From assembly GCA_030635485.1 (NCBI GenBank), contig DAOVYS010000007.1, forward strand, positions 1 to 25,785: a stretch of DNA of 25,785 nucleotides, in the 5' to 3' direction. The notes under the pieces are model-generated. The model saw nothing but the letters and a program-made list of their open reading frames with translations. It had not been told where the DNA came from and searched no databases. The stretch is from Pseudomonadota bacterium. Lineage in GTDB: Bacteria > Desulfobacterota > Desulfobulbia > Desulfobulbales > DAOVYS01. Position numbers and translations under genes: made by a program. This document shows, piece by piece, positions 14,937-23,284 of this stretch; the stretch's first letter is position 1; every line of letters starts with the position of its first letter.

Positions 14937-15083
14937 ATTACGAATTAGGAATTGTGGATGATATCATCATAAACTATCAGCAACTCAGAACATACATGCT
15001 TTTGTCCCCTGCAAGAGGGGATAAACTCCGATGTTTCACACTTAGGCACTAATTCCTAATTCGTAATTCCTAATTTCTAATTA
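14937..15083 (+). repeat. Tandem-word hairpin, family T, copy 5 (AATTCCTAATT words)
   Basis: A perfect 17-nt inverted repeat (14937-14953 and 15051-15067; attacgaattaggaatt) encloses a 97-nt loop. The right side continues with repeated words aattcctaatttctaatta, as in the other copies, where the right arm is extended by tandem words. Unlike copies 1 to 4 it is about 250 bp from the next start codon and upstream of the promoter. Confidence 0.7.
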
Positions 15084-15217
15084 TAAAGGGGGTAGTCAAA
15101 AATATGACGGAAATCTCATTAAACAAACAAACCGGCCCGAACAAAAGCACTCATGCCGACTTTTATTATTAATGCCAAAACAATAAGTTAACCTTAGAAT
15201 AGATATTTTTGCCATAC

Positions 15218-15234
15218 TTGGCACGAGAATTGCT
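15218..15234 (+). promoter_or_regulatory. Sigma-54 (RpoN) promoter of the fliL operon
   Basis: TTGGCACGAGAATTGCT matches the sigma-54 consensus (TGGCACG-N4-TTGC(A/T)) at every conserved base. GG lies at 15220-15221 and GC at 15232-15233, at the required spacing. Transcription should start near 15245, about 88 nt before fliL. Sigma-54 promoters need an enhancer-binding activator; flagellar ones are usually FlrC/FleQ-type, which the window does not encode. Confidence 0.88.
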
Positions 15235-15332
15235 CAAAATCAGAATAATAGTTGTCTGTCAGGTAATGTCTCCCAACAGACACCCGACAAAAGAGAACCC
15301 CGGAAAACCGCTAAATATTGGAGAAACAGATC

Positions 15333-15833
15333 ATGGCTGATGAACCTGATGCCCAGACAGAAGAAGAGGCACCGAAAAAGAAATCAAAAAAGTTCCTATT
15401 TATTATCCTGGGTGTCGTGATACTGGCTCTGGGAGGTGGCGGCTTCTTTGCCTACACCAAATTCTTTACGCCCGAATCCGCAATCGAGGGGAATGAAGAT
15501 GTCGAGGAACAGGCGAATCCGTTGGAAGCTATCGGGGAGATGTACCAACTGGAACAGTTTATCGTAAACCTGTCTCATCCCCAAGGGAAACGGTATCTCA
15601 AACTGAAAGTCGAACTCGAACTAGAATCCGCCACGGCTGTAGAAATGGCGACCAAGGCCTCACCCAAACTGAGAGACGTAGTCATCATGATGCTTACAAG
15701 CATGACATTTGAAGAGGTCATGACGCCGGAGGGTAAAATCCAGATAAGGGACGAGCTCTTAGAACGCTTCAACCAGGTCATACGGCCCGAACGAGTAAAA
15801 AATATATACTTCACGGAATTCGTTGTCCAGTGA
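15333..15833 (+). CDS. fliL: Flagellar basal body-associated protein FliL
   Basis: The product is 166 aa, starting at ATG 15333 with GGAGA 9 nt upstream (an in-frame TTG at 15318 overlaps this site). FliL is a single-pass inner-membrane protein around the stator that supports motor torque. A charged cytoplasmic tail (1-20, ending KKKSKK) is followed by one membrane segment (about 21-41, FLFIILGVVILALGGGGFFAY) and a periplasmic domain. That domain has EQFIVNLSHPQGKRYLKLKVELELES, the usual FliL core with stomatin-like fold, and a C-terminal helix ending VKNIYFTEFVVQ. It is the first gene after the sigma-54 promoter and so begins the flagellar operon. Confidence 0.93.
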   Translation: MADEPDAQTEEEAPKKKSKKFLFIILGVVILALGGGGFFAYTKFFTPESAIEGNEDVEEQANPLEAIGEMYQLEQFIVNLSHPQGKRYLKLKVELELESATAVEMATKASPKLRDVVIMMLTSMTFEEVMTPEGKIQIRDELLERFNQVIRPERVKNIYFTEFVVQ

Positions 15834-15911
15834 CTTTAAATCATATTAGAGAGTTATCTCTCCGGCGGTAATTCACCACCTAACTTACAACCCGTAACCT
15901 CGTAAACGATT

Positions 15912-16901
15912 ATGGAACAAATCCTCAGTCAAGATGAAGTCGATGCCTTATTAAAAGGTATTTCAGGCGGTGATGTAGAGGAACCCGAAGAAACGATAGA
16001 TGACGAAGCGTTAGGGTATACGGCCTACGACTTTGCCAGGCAGGAAAGAATCGTCCAGGTCAAGATGCCCTCCCTGGACGTTATAAACGATGTCTTCCTG
16101 CGATCCATCAGGACCTCTCTTTCCAACACGCTCCGCCGAATAATCGACGTCACTTCCGTGCCCATGGAACTGGAACGTTTTGGCGCCTTTGTCAGGACCC
16201 TGCCTGTTCCAAGCAGTCTGCAGATATTCAAAATGGATCCATTCAGGGGACATGCCCTGTTTGTAATCGAACCCAAACTGGTCTTTGCGATTGTGGAGAC
16301 CTTTTTAGGCGGCAGCGGCACAAGGACCGCCAGAATCGAAGGTCGTGATTTCACGGCCATCGAACAACGTTTAATCCGTCGGATAGTCAACCACCTTCTC
16401 GCCGACCTGGAAAAGGCCTGGTACACCTTTTATCCGACCAAGGTTCAATATGTCCGTAGTGAAATCAACCCCCAATTCGCAAAAATCTGTGAACCGGAAG
16501 ACGTGGTCATCATCAACCGTTACGAGATGGACATGGACCGGGCAGTGGGCAGCATCACCTCATGCATTCCACTCTCCAACCTGGAAAAGGTAAAAACCAA
16601 ACTCATGACCACATTCCAGAGGGAGCAGAGCGAAGAGGATCTACTCACACAACGGATGCTCAGAGAAACGATCTTAAACAGTCCGGCAGAGTTCAAGGTA
16701 ATTCTTGGCGAGGCCACGATCCCGGCAGGCGATATCCTGGAACTGGAAGTGGGTGACATCCTGCAGCTTGACAGCCGCAAAGACGATCTCCTTCCAGCCT
16801 TTGTCTCCAAAATGCGTAAGTACATGGGCTCACCTGGAATGTACCGTGGGAACAAGGCCTTTCTTCTCCAACGTAAAGTGCTTGATCCGGAAAGAGACTG
16901 A
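15912..16901 (+). CDS. fliM: Flagellar motor switch protein FliM
   Basis: The product is 329 aa, normal length. FliM forms the middle of the C-ring and binds phosphorylated CheY to reverse the motor. The N-terminal CheY-binding peptide is present (ILSQDEVDALLKGISGG, 4-20). The middle CheC-like domain shows DVINDVFLRSIRTSLSNTLRR and FLGGSGTRTARIEGRDFTAIEQRLIRR. The C-terminal SpoA domain (about 245-325) has VILGEATIPAGDILELEVGDILQL. No ribosome-binding site is obvious; the leader is A/C-rich (acctaacttacaacccgtaa). The gap after fliL is 78 bp and also holds a small GAGAG-TTAT-CTCTC hairpin. Confidence 0.96.
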   Translation: MEQILSQDEVDALLKGISGGDVEEPEETIDDEALGYTAYDFARQERIVQVKMPSLDVINDVFLRSIRTSLSNTLRRIIDVTSVPMELERFGAFVRTLPVPSSLQIFKMDPFRGHALFVIEPKLVFAIVETFLGGSGTRTARIEGRDFTAIEQRLIRRIVNHLLADLEKAWYTFYPTKVQYVRSEINPQFAKICEPEDVVIINRYEMDMDRAVGSITSCIPLSNLEKVKTKLMTTFQREQSEEDLLTQRMLRETILNSPAEFKVILGEATIPAGDILELEVGDILQLDSRKDDLLPAFVSKMRKYMGSPGMYRGNKAFLLQRKVLDPERD

Positions 16902-16913
16902 TCACGCACATAT

Positions 16914-16948
16914 GGGGCACCGGCAAACGATTACATGCCGGGGTGCCC
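16914..16948 (+). other. Hairpin between fliM and fliN
   Basis: ggggcaccggca and tgccggggtgccc pair across 10 nt (with a two-base bulge). The hairpin lies 12 bp after fliM and 46 bp before fliN, so it could tune the FliM to FliN ratio or stabilise mRNA; no U-tract follows. Confidence 0.5.
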
Positions 16949-16994
16949 GTAAGTTAGTACCCCTGGTGAACGGTTACAAAAGGAGCAATTAAAA

Positions 16995-17441
16995 ATGGAT
17001 GATGAATCTTTAGATGATGCCTTGGCTGACGCCTCGGATGAACAGGCTTCGGCTGAAGCCGGCGACTCCGGCTCATCTGGTGATGACTGGGCCGCTGCAA
17101 TGACCGGCGGTGATGCAGGGGGAGGCGCACAGACCTCCGCTTTCGACAATCTGGCCGGTGGTTCCGCTGTGGACGGCGAATCCCAGAATATGGATTTCCT
17201 GCTTGATATCCCGCTGGAAGTGAAGGTTGAACTGGGCCACGCAGACATGATAATCAACAAAATGCTGCAGTTGACCCAGGGATCGGTGGTTGAACTTGAT
17301 AAGGCTGCCGGCGACTCGGTTGAAATCTATGTAAACGATAAACTGCTCGGCAAGGGTGAAGTGATTGTGGTGAACGAACGCTTCGGGGTTCGTATCACTG
17401 AGATCATAAGTCAGGCCGACCGCATAAAAAACATGGGATAA
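16995..17441 (+). CDS. fliN: Flagellar motor switch protein FliN
   Basis: The product is 148 aa. FliN builds the base of the C-ring with FliM and helps load export cargo. The SpoA domain occupies about 67-148: MDFLLDIPLEVKVELGHADM, LLQLTQGSVVELDK-type sequence, SVEIYVNDKLLGKGEVIVVNERFGVRITEI. The first ~65 residues are an acidic, low-complexity Asp/Ser/Gly/Ala-rich extension, as in other long FliN proteins; it has no recognisable CheY-binding or CheC domain, so this is not FliY. AAAGGAG lies 9 nt before the ATG. It is followed 11 bp later by fliO. Confidence 0.95.
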   Translation: MDDESLDDALADASDEQASAEAGDSGSSGDDWAAAMTGGDAGGGAQTSAFDNLAGGSAVDGESQNMDFLLDIPLEVKVELGHADMIINKMLQLTQGSVVELDKAAGDSVEIYVNDKLLGKGEVIVVNERFGVRITEIISQADRIKNMG

Positions 17442-17452
17442 CAGGTCAAGGC

Positions 17453-18034
17453 ATGAAATGCAAGTCTGACAAAAAAATGGTGCTCCATATCTGCCTGTTC
17501 CTGATTCTGCTTTGTCTCGGTTCGGCCTGGATGGCTATGGGGCCTGCGCCTGCATCGGCCCAGGAAATTACCCACGATAAGTCTAAAACGACGACCTCGA
17601 TTGAAACTGCCGCCATTCCCGGCATCAACTTCAAGGAAACCGGTTCCCTTTTGATGATGAGCCTTAAGGTAATCGGCTCATTGGGAGTAGTAATCGGCCT
17701 CATGTTGCTCATCATATTCTGGTTCAAAAAAATTGGTCTTGCAAAGGGGGGCCGAAAGGGCGGATCTCTGATAGAGATTTTGGACACACGCATGGTTGCC
17801 CATAAAAAATACGTCTCCGTCCTTAACATCGGTGGCGAGTTTGTGGCGATAGGGATTTCCGAACAGCAGATCAATATGCTGACCACGCTTGAAAACTCAG
17901 GAGAACTACTCAACTATGCACGCGAAAAGGGAAAGGGCTCTTCCGCATCCCTGACCTCTTCATTTTCATCCCTTCTTGAAAAAGCTGCCGCCCCTCTCAA
18001 GGGCCGCAGGCAACAGGATTCACGCGAAAGATGA
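17453..18034 (+). CDS. fliO: Flagellar biosynthesis protein FliO
   Basis: The product is 193 aa. FliO is a membrane scaffold that helps assemble the FliP ring of the export gate. A hydrophobic signal or first membrane segment (about 9-30, then PAPASAQE) is followed by a short periplasmic stretch and a strong membrane segment (66-91, LLMMSLKVIGSLGVVIGLML). The cytoplasmic FliO domain comes next, with KKIGLAKGG, GGSLIEILDTRMVAHKKYVSVL and GGEFVAIGIS. The C-terminal ~40 residues are Ser/Lys-rich and variable. FliO is a weakly conserved family, so position between fliN and fliP strengthens the call. Its TGA overlaps the fliP ATG by four bases (ATGA), which suggests translational coupling. Confidence 0.9.
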   Translation: MKCKSDKKMVLHICLFLILLCLGSAWMAMGPAPASAQEITHDKSKTTTSIETAAIPGINFKETGSLLMMSLKVIGSLGVVIGLMLLIIFWFKKIGLAKGGRKGGSLIEILDTRMVAHKKYVSVLNIGGEFVAIGISEQQINMLTTLENSGELLNYAREKGKGSSASLTSSFSSLLEKAAAPLKGRRQQDSRER

Positions 18035-18852
18035 AACGCTTACACCTGAAAAAAACAGAGCGAACTCTCTCCAAAGGTCCCACGAAAAAAGCGTCCCGGT
18101 TCACTCTATTGACACCGGCTCTTGTTCTTCTCATTCTTGCCGGCAGCCTCCTTCCGGCAATCTGTAATGCCGTGCCTCTTCCCACACTTCAAATAGGCCT
18201 GAATGAGGCTGCCGGTCCACAGCAGGTGTCAACGCTTGTGGAAATCCTTCTCATCTTCACCGTGCTTGCCATGGTGCCATCCATTCTGCTTATGATGACA
18301 TGCTTTACAAGGCTCATTGTAGCATTTTCCTTCTTAAGACACGCCATGGGAACCCAGCAGCAGCCCCCTAATCAGGTGCTGGCCGGTCTTGCATTGTTTC
18401 TTACGCTTTTTATCATGATGCCGGTGCTGACCCGGATCAACGATACCGCAGTCAAACCCTACCTGTCAGAAGAAATCACCCTGGAAGAGGCGTTTAAAGA
18501 AGGTATTAAGCCTTTGCGCACATTCATGTTCAGGCAGACGAGGGAAAAGGATCTGGCACTCTTCCTCTCCTTTGCCAAGATGTCAAAACCTGAGAGCGAG
18601 GTCGATGTACCGACATCGATCCTGATTCCGGCATTTATGATCAGTGAACTGAAAACCGCCTTTCAGATCGGTTTCGTCCTGTTTCTCCCTTTCCTGGTCA
18701 TTGATATGGTTGTTGCCAGTGTTCTCCTGTCAATGGGGATGATGATGCTGCCGCCAATCATGATTTCGCTGCCGTTCAAACTGCTTCTCTTTGTTCTGGT
18801 AGACGGCTGGCACCTGATTGTAGGTTCTTTAGTAAAAAGTTTTGGAGTCTGA
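18031..18852 (+). CDS. fliP: Flagellar type III export gate protein FliP
   Basis: The product is 273 aa. Five FliP copies form the core of the export gate with FliQ and FliR. An unusually basic N-terminus (about 1-22) precedes a signal-like hydrophobic stretch ending ICNA near 46; FliP is made with a cleavable signal in many species. The family core follows: LLIFTVLAMVPSILLMMTCFTRLIVAFSFLRHAMGTQQ, QVLAGLALFLTLFIMMP, a periplasmic loop, VDVPTSILIPAFMISELKTAFQIGF and a final VLVDGWHLIVGSLV. The start overlaps the end of fliO by 4 nt, and only a weak GAAAG precedes it, consistent with coupling. Confidence 0.96.
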   Translation: MKRLHLKKTERTLSKGPTKKASRFTLLTPALVLLILAGSLLPAICNAVPLPTLQIGLNEAAGPQQVSTLVEILLIFTVLAMVPSILLMMTCFTRLIVAFSFLRHAMGTQQQPPNQVLAGLALFLTLFIMMPVLTRINDTAVKPYLSEEITLEEAFKEGIKPLRTFMFRQTREKDLALFLSFAKMSKPESEVDVPTSILIPAFMISELKTAFQIGFVLFLPFLVIDMVVASVLLSMGMMMLPPIMISLPFKLLLFVLVDGWHLIVGSLVKSFGV

Positions 18853-18858
18853 TTCAAA

Positions 18859-19128
18859 ATGAGCGCGCTTGAAGCCATCAACCTGGCACAAAATGCGGTT
18901 TTTATGGCCCTTCTCCTGTCCGCACCGCTTCTCCTGGTAGGGCTTGTGATCGGGTTGATAATCGCCATATTTCAGGCCACGACCCAGATCAATGAAATGA
19001 CACTCACGTTTGTGCCCAAAATTTTTGGTGTTATGCTTGCTCTACTCTTCTTTGCTTCATGGATGATGATCAAACTGACTGATTATACGAGCAACCTGAT
19101 CATGCGCCTCCCGGAGCTGTTGAGATGA
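18859..19128 (+). CDS. fliQ: Flagellar type III export gate protein FliQ
   Basis: The product is 89 aa, standard length, with two membrane helices (about 14-38 and 50-74) that wrap the FliP/FliR gate. Typical sequence is ALLLSAPLLLVGLVIGLIIA, FQATTQINEMTLTFVPKI and a C-terminal LIMRLPELL. It begins 6 bp after the fliP stop, with no clear ribosome-binding site, so translation probably depends on ribosomes finishing fliP. Confidence 0.95.
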   Translation: MSALEAINLAQNAVFMALLLSAPLLLVGLVIGLIIAIFQATTQINEMTLTFVPKIFGVMLALLFFASWMMIKLTDYTSNLIMRLPELLR

Positions 19129-19186
19129 GAAAATTCAATGTTATTACGGAACCAACAACCACCACTTTAACCATTTGCCGCTAACC

Positions 19187-19978
19187 ATGGTTGACACAGC
19201 ACTGCTCAATTGGACTCTGAATCAATTCTTGAGCCTGGTAATTATCATCACCAGGGTTGGGCCGCTTGTATTCTTCATGCCGGTACTCGGTTCCCGAAGC
19301 GTCCCGAGCCAGGTAAAAGTCCTGATCACACTTCTAGTCAGCCTGGTACTGGTTTCGTCAATAGAAGTAAATCCTTCCGAACTGCCTGTAACAACCCTGG
19401 GATTCGTACTGTTCACGGCAAGTGAAATCGCTTTCGGGGCAACTCTTGCCGTCTTTACACGACTTGTATTTGCAGCCGTTGAAATCTCAGGCCAGCTGGT
19501 GGGTGTTCAAATGGGCATGGGAATGGCAGCTACCATGGACCCTGAATTCGGCACCCAGGTACCCCTTATCGGCCAGCTTTTTAATCTAGTCGCAATCCTT
19601 CTCTTCTTGAGCGTCAACGGGCATCACATCTTTTTTCAGACACTGGTGGAAAGCTTTAATTGGGTACACCCCGGCAAACTCTACCTGACAGACGCTACTT
19701 ACAGAGGAATGATGCAGGGTGTTGCCCACATGTTCGTTCTGGCCGTAAAAATCATGGCTCCGGCCAGCGCCGTCCTCATATTTTCCCATGTGGCCATGGG
19801 CATTGTGGCCAAAACCGTGCCGCAAATCCCGATTCTGATCGTTGGAATGCCTTTAAATATTACTCTGGGTTTAATCTTTGTCGGTCTCTCTCTTGGATAT
19901 TTTCTTCCAATAATGGTCAAGAACTTTGACATGCTGGGCCGGCTGCTGCCCAGAATGGCTATGGGCATGGGAGGCTGA
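19187..19978 (+). CDS. fliR: Flagellar type III export gate protein FliR
   Basis: The product is 263 aa from ATG 19187; an in-frame TTG 12 nt earlier is possible but less likely. FliR joins FliP and FliQ in the export gate and contacts FlhB. Several hydrophobic segments are visible, with family motifs ITRVGPLVFFMPVLGSRSVP, FGATLAVFTRLVFAAVEISGQLVGVQMGMGMA, a LFNLVAILLFLSVNGHH stretch and KTVPQIPILIVGMPLNITLG. No Shine-Dalgarno sequence is seen; the 58-bp gap after fliQ is A/C-rich (accaacaaccaccactttaa). flhB starts 2 nt after its stop. Confidence 0.95.
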   Translation: MVDTALLNWTLNQFLSLVIIITRVGPLVFFMPVLGSRSVPSQVKVLITLLVSLVLVSSIEVNPSELPVTTLGFVLFTASEIAFGATLAVFTRLVFAAVEISGQLVGVQMGMGMAATMDPEFGTQVPLIGQLFNLVAILLFLSVNGHHIFFQTLVESFNWVHPGKLYLTDATYRGMMQGVAHMFVLAVKIMAPASAVLIFSHVAMGIVAKTVPQIPILIVGMPLNITLGLIFVGLSLGYFLPIMVKNFDMLGRLLPRMAMGMGG

Positions 19979-19980
19979 CA

Positions 19981-21051
19981 ATGGCTGAAGAAAGCGGCGG
20001 ACAGGAAAAAACCGAACAACCTACTGCAAGACGCCTTGCCGATGCCAGAAAAAAAGGAGACGTGGCAAAAAGCATGGAAATCCCGTCTGCCGCAGTGCTT
20101 CTTGCAGGCATTTTGACTCTGTTTTTTTTAGGCGATTTCATGCTGGAGCGTCTATTTATGCTGCTGAGACATTATTTGGGAAATCTTCATACCATTGAAA
20201 TTATCAAGGATAGTATGGTCACAATAACCCGCGAAAGCATGTTCTATTCCGCCATGATCGTGGGGCCTGTCATGGCCGTGGTCCTGGTGACGGCGCTCGC
20301 GTCCAATTACGCTCAAATCGGAATAATTTTCACCGGAGAAAAAATTAAACCCGATATCAAAAAGATAAACCCGATCAAGGGCATTCAGAATAAATTCTCC
20401 ATGCAGACGCTTGCCCAACTGATTAAATCCATTTTAAAGATAGTAATTATCGGTGCAGTGGCCTTTTACGAAGTAAAAAAATCCATGCCCGCACTCCTCC
20501 CTCTTATGGATCAGGAGCCTTTCCCGATTTTCATCTTCATAGTAAACACCTCTTTCTGGATCTTCTTAAAGGCCGCTCTTGTAATCGTAATTCTGGCCGC
20601 CTTTGATTATGCATTTCAGAAATGGCAATTCACGAACAAGATGAAAATGACAAAGCAGGAGGTCAAGGAAGAGGCCAAGATGACAGAAGGGGACCCCCAG
20701 GTGAAGGGACGAATCAGGTCAATACAGCTGCAAATGGCCCGAAAAAGGATGATGGAGGAAGTGCCGTCCGCGGATGTGGTTATTACAAACCCGATCAGAC
20801 TGGCAATCGCACTTCGATACGACAATCTTACAATGAGTGCGCCTGTGGTGGTTGCCAAAGGCGCAGGTGTTATTGCAAAACGCATAAGAGAAGTCGCTGC
20901 CGAGCACTCCATTCCAATCGTGGAAGACAGGCCTCTGGCACAGGCCCTTTTTAAGACTGTCGACATAGACGATCCCATCCCTGCAAATCTCTTCGAGGCC
21001 GTGGCGGAAGTGCTCGCATATGTTTACAGCCTCAAGCAAAAAACGGGCTGA
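19981..21051 (+). CDS. flhB: Flagellar export switch protein FlhB with altered cleavage site (NPIR)
   Basis: The product is 356 aa, normal length. FlhB is the substrate-specificity switch of the flagellar export apparatus: after hook completion the self-cleaved C-terminal domain changes preference from rod/hook to filament proteins. It opens with GGQEKTEQPTARRLADARKKGDVAKS, followed by four membrane segments (about 35-60, 90-118, 147-165 and 185-210) and a charged linker MKMTKQEVKEEAKMTEGDP. The conserved cleavage site N-P-T-H, usually in VVxNPTHxAVAL, reads Asn270-Pro271-Ile272-Arg273 here (VVITNPIRLAIALRYD). The Thr and His that help the Asn-Pro cleavage are thus absent. GGGAGG lies 6 nt before the ATG, a strong site. 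Confidence 0.95.
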   Translation: MAEESGGQEKTEQPTARRLADARKKGDVAKSMEIPSAAVLLAGILTLFFLGDFMLERLFMLLRHYLGNLHTIEIIKDSMVTITRESMFYSAMIVGPVMAVVLVTALASNYAQIGIIFTGEKIKPDIKKINPIKGIQNKFSMQTLAQLIKSILKIVIIGAVAFYEVKKSMPALLPLMDQEPFPIFIFIVNTSFWIFLKAALVIVILAAFDYAFQKWQFTNKMKMTKQEVKEEAKMTEGDPQVKGRIRSIQLQMARKRMMEEVPSADVVITNPIRLAIALRYDNLTMSAPVVVAKGAGVIAKRIREVAAEHSIPIVEDRPLAQALFKTVDIDDPIPANLFEAVAEVLAYVYSLKQKTG

Positions 21052-21121
21052 ATGGGCCGGCACTAGCTAAAAACTTAACAACTAAAATCGACTCACTGAA
21101 ACTTTTAAACTGGAACCGAAA

Positions 21122-23230
21122 ATGGCTGACGATGCAGGGATAATACCAGGAATGAGGACCTTCAACATGGAGCCCACGAGTCTCTTTGTGGGTGTCGGTG
21201 TTGTGGGAATACTCATGGTCATGATCATTCCCCTGCCCACGATTATCCTGGATCTGCTTCTCTCTCTTAACATCACTATAGGGCTGGTCATCCTGCTCAT
21301 GTCCATGTACAACACCCGGCCCCTGGATTTCTCATCATTTCCTTCAGTGCTTCTTCTCTCGACACTGTTCAGACTCTCTTTGAACATCGCATCCACCCGG
21401 CTGATCCTGCTGCACGGTCATGAAGGCAAAGGCGCGGTGGGCCAGGTGATCAACTCCTTTGGCAATTTTGTCATTGGAGGAGACTACGCTGTGGGCATTA
21501 TCATTTTCTCGATTCTTGTACTGATCAATTTTATCGTAATCACAAAAGGTTCAGGCAGAATTGCGGAAGTGGCTGCCCGCTTCACTCTTGACGCAATGCC
21601 CGGCAAACAGATGGCCATTGACGCGGACTTGAATGCCGGACTGATTGATGAAGAAGACGCAAAAAAACGGCGGCTGGAGATCTCCAGACAGGCCGAATTT
21701 TACGGGGCCATGGACGGTGCGGCCAAATTTGTACGCGGCGAGGCTATTGCCTCCATAGTGATTATTGTGATCAATATTATGGGCGGCTGGGCCATTGGTG
21801 TCTTAAAGCAGGGTATGCCACTCGGCACGGCTGCCGAGACTTATACAATCCTGACTATTGGAGACGGCCTGGTATCCCAGATCCCGGCCCTTATAATCTC
21901 CACGTCGGCAGGCATAATCGTGAGCCGCGCAGCCTCGGACAAAAGCATGGGATCGGAATTCGTCAGACAGTTTGGACTCCAGCCGCAGGCGCTGGCCGTT
22001 ACATCAGGAATTATCTTCCTGTTCGGACTAATCCCCGGCCTTCCTCACATCCCATTTCTCGTGCTGGCAATTGCAATGGGGGGGCTGGCATTCCTCGCCT
22101 TTCAAAACGAAGACAAAAGGAAAACAGCAGCAAAAGAGGAAGAAGAGGAAAAAATAACAGAACCCCCTCCTGGAGCGCCGGAAACGATTGAGGCCCTTCT
22201 GCCTCTGGACACCCTGGAACTCGAAGTAGGCTACGCTCTTATTCCATTGGTGGATGAAACCCAGGAAGGGGACCTCCTTGAACGGATCAGGGGCATCAGA
22301 AGACAATTTGCAATGGAAGTGGGCCTGATCATCCCGCCCCTTCACGTACGTGACAATCTCCAGGTCAAACCGGATGAATACGTGCTTCTGCTAAAGGGAA
22401 TCGAAATTGCCCGCGGTGAGGTGATGATGGGGTATCTCCTTGCCATGGATTCCGGAGCAGCTAAACGCGAAATTGATGGGATTCCGACAAAAGAGCCTGC
22501 GTTCGGACTTCCCGCCATCTGGATCAGCAATGAGAAGAAGGACGAGGCCCAGTTGGCAGGTTATACCGTCGTCGATCCGTCAACTGTCATAGCCACTCAC
22601 ATGACAGAGCTGCTCAGGTTACATGCAGATGAACTGCTTGGTCGCCAGGACACCCAGAAACTCCTTGACAACCTTGCCAAAACCCATCCAAAGGTAATTG
22701 AAGAGCTGGTTCCAAATCTGCTTGCCCTGGGCGGGGTGCAGAAGGTTCTCCAGAATCTTTTACGGGAGCGGGTCTCGATCCGCGATCTTCTAACAATCTG
22801 TGAAACACTGGCTGATTTTGCACCTATGAGCAAGGACCCTGGCACCCTGACCGAATACGTGCGGCAAAAACTGGCCAGATCCATTATCCAAGCCTTTACC
22901 GATGAACAAGGGAATCTCTCCGTACTGACACTCTCTACCAAGGTTGAGGATCTTATCCGTGAATCAATCCGGAAAAGCGATCAGGGCGCCTATCTGGCCA
23001 TTGAACCCAATCTGGCAACACAGATTCTGGACTCAATCGGCACATCGGCTGAAAAGATATCCAATGAGGGCTATCAGCCTGTTATCATATGTTCGCCGGT
23101 CATACGAAGGCATCTGCAGCAGTTCATAACACAGTTCATGCCGCAGGTCATGGTGATCTCACACAACGAGCTTACAACACAGGCGAAAATCAAGTCACTG
23201 GGCACCATTGATATTAACCCAAAAGTGTAG
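21122..23230 (+). CDS. flhA: Flagellar export apparatus protein FlhA
   Basis: The product is 702 aa, full length. Nine FlhA copies make the cytoplasmic docking ring and couple proton flow to export. The membrane half (about 20-330) contains FPSVLLLSTLFRLSLNIAST and the FHIPEP signature RFTLDAMPGKQMAIDADLNAGL (153-174). A charged linker (about 335-360, EEEEEKITEPPPG) leads to the cytoplasmic ring domain with EVGYALIPLVD, RGIRRQFAMEVGLIIPP and LLRERVSIRDLLTICETLADF. In the loop KFVRGEAIAS, Glu207 stands where I align the Salmonella proton-path residue Asp208 (VRGDAIA). The 70-bp gap after flhB is A-rich, with only GGAACC as a possible ribosome site. Confidence 0.96.
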   Translation: MADDAGIIPGMRTFNMEPTSLFVGVGVVGILMVMIIPLPTIILDLLLSLNITIGLVILLMSMYNTRPLDFSSFPSVLLLSTLFRLSLNIASTRLILLHGHEGKGAVGQVINSFGNFVIGGDYAVGIIIFSILVLINFIVITKGSGRIAEVAARFTLDAMPGKQMAIDADLNAGLIDEEDAKKRRLEISRQAEFYGAMDGAAKFVRGEAIASIVIIVINIMGGWAIGVLKQGMPLGTAAETYTILTIGDGLVSQIPALIISTSAGIIVSRAASDKSMGSEFVRQFGLQPQALAVTSGIIFLFGLIPGLPHIPFLVLAIAMGGLAFLAFQNEDKRKTAAKEEEEEKITEPPPGAPETIEALLPLDTLELEVGYALIPLVDETQEGDLLERIRGIRRQFAMEVGLIIPPLHVRDNLQVKPDEYVLLLKGIEIARGEVMMGYLLAMDSGAAKREIDGIPTKEPAFGLPAIWISNEKKDEAQLAGYTVVDPSTVIATHMTELLRLHADELLGRQDTQKLLDNLAKTHPKVIEELVPNLLALGGVQKVLQNLLRERVSIRDLLTICETLADFAPMSKDPGTLTEYVRQKLARSIIQAFTDEQGNLSVLTLSTKVEDLIRESIRKSDQGAYLAIEPNLATQILDSIGTSAEKISNEGYQPVIICSPVIRRHLQQFITQFMPQVMVISHNELTTQAKIKSLGTIDINPKV

Positions 23231-23284
23231 TAGCCAATGACATTTGATTTTATCAATGTCATTGGTTCCGGGTTCAAGGTTCAA

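Larger units (their letters stand above)
14727..15332. other. Divergent intergenic region between aconitase and fliL
   Basis: This 606-bp gap has no credible ORF. On the aconitase side, ACCGGC and GCCGGT (near 14759 and 14792) could pair in its leader. In the middle lies the family T-like hairpin (14937-15083), whose loop contains the 12-bp palindrome GATGATATCATC (14957-14968) and the small hairpin TCCCCT-GCAAG-AGGGGA (15005-15021). The sigma-54 promoter of the flagellar operon lies at 15218-15234. Confidence 0.6.
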
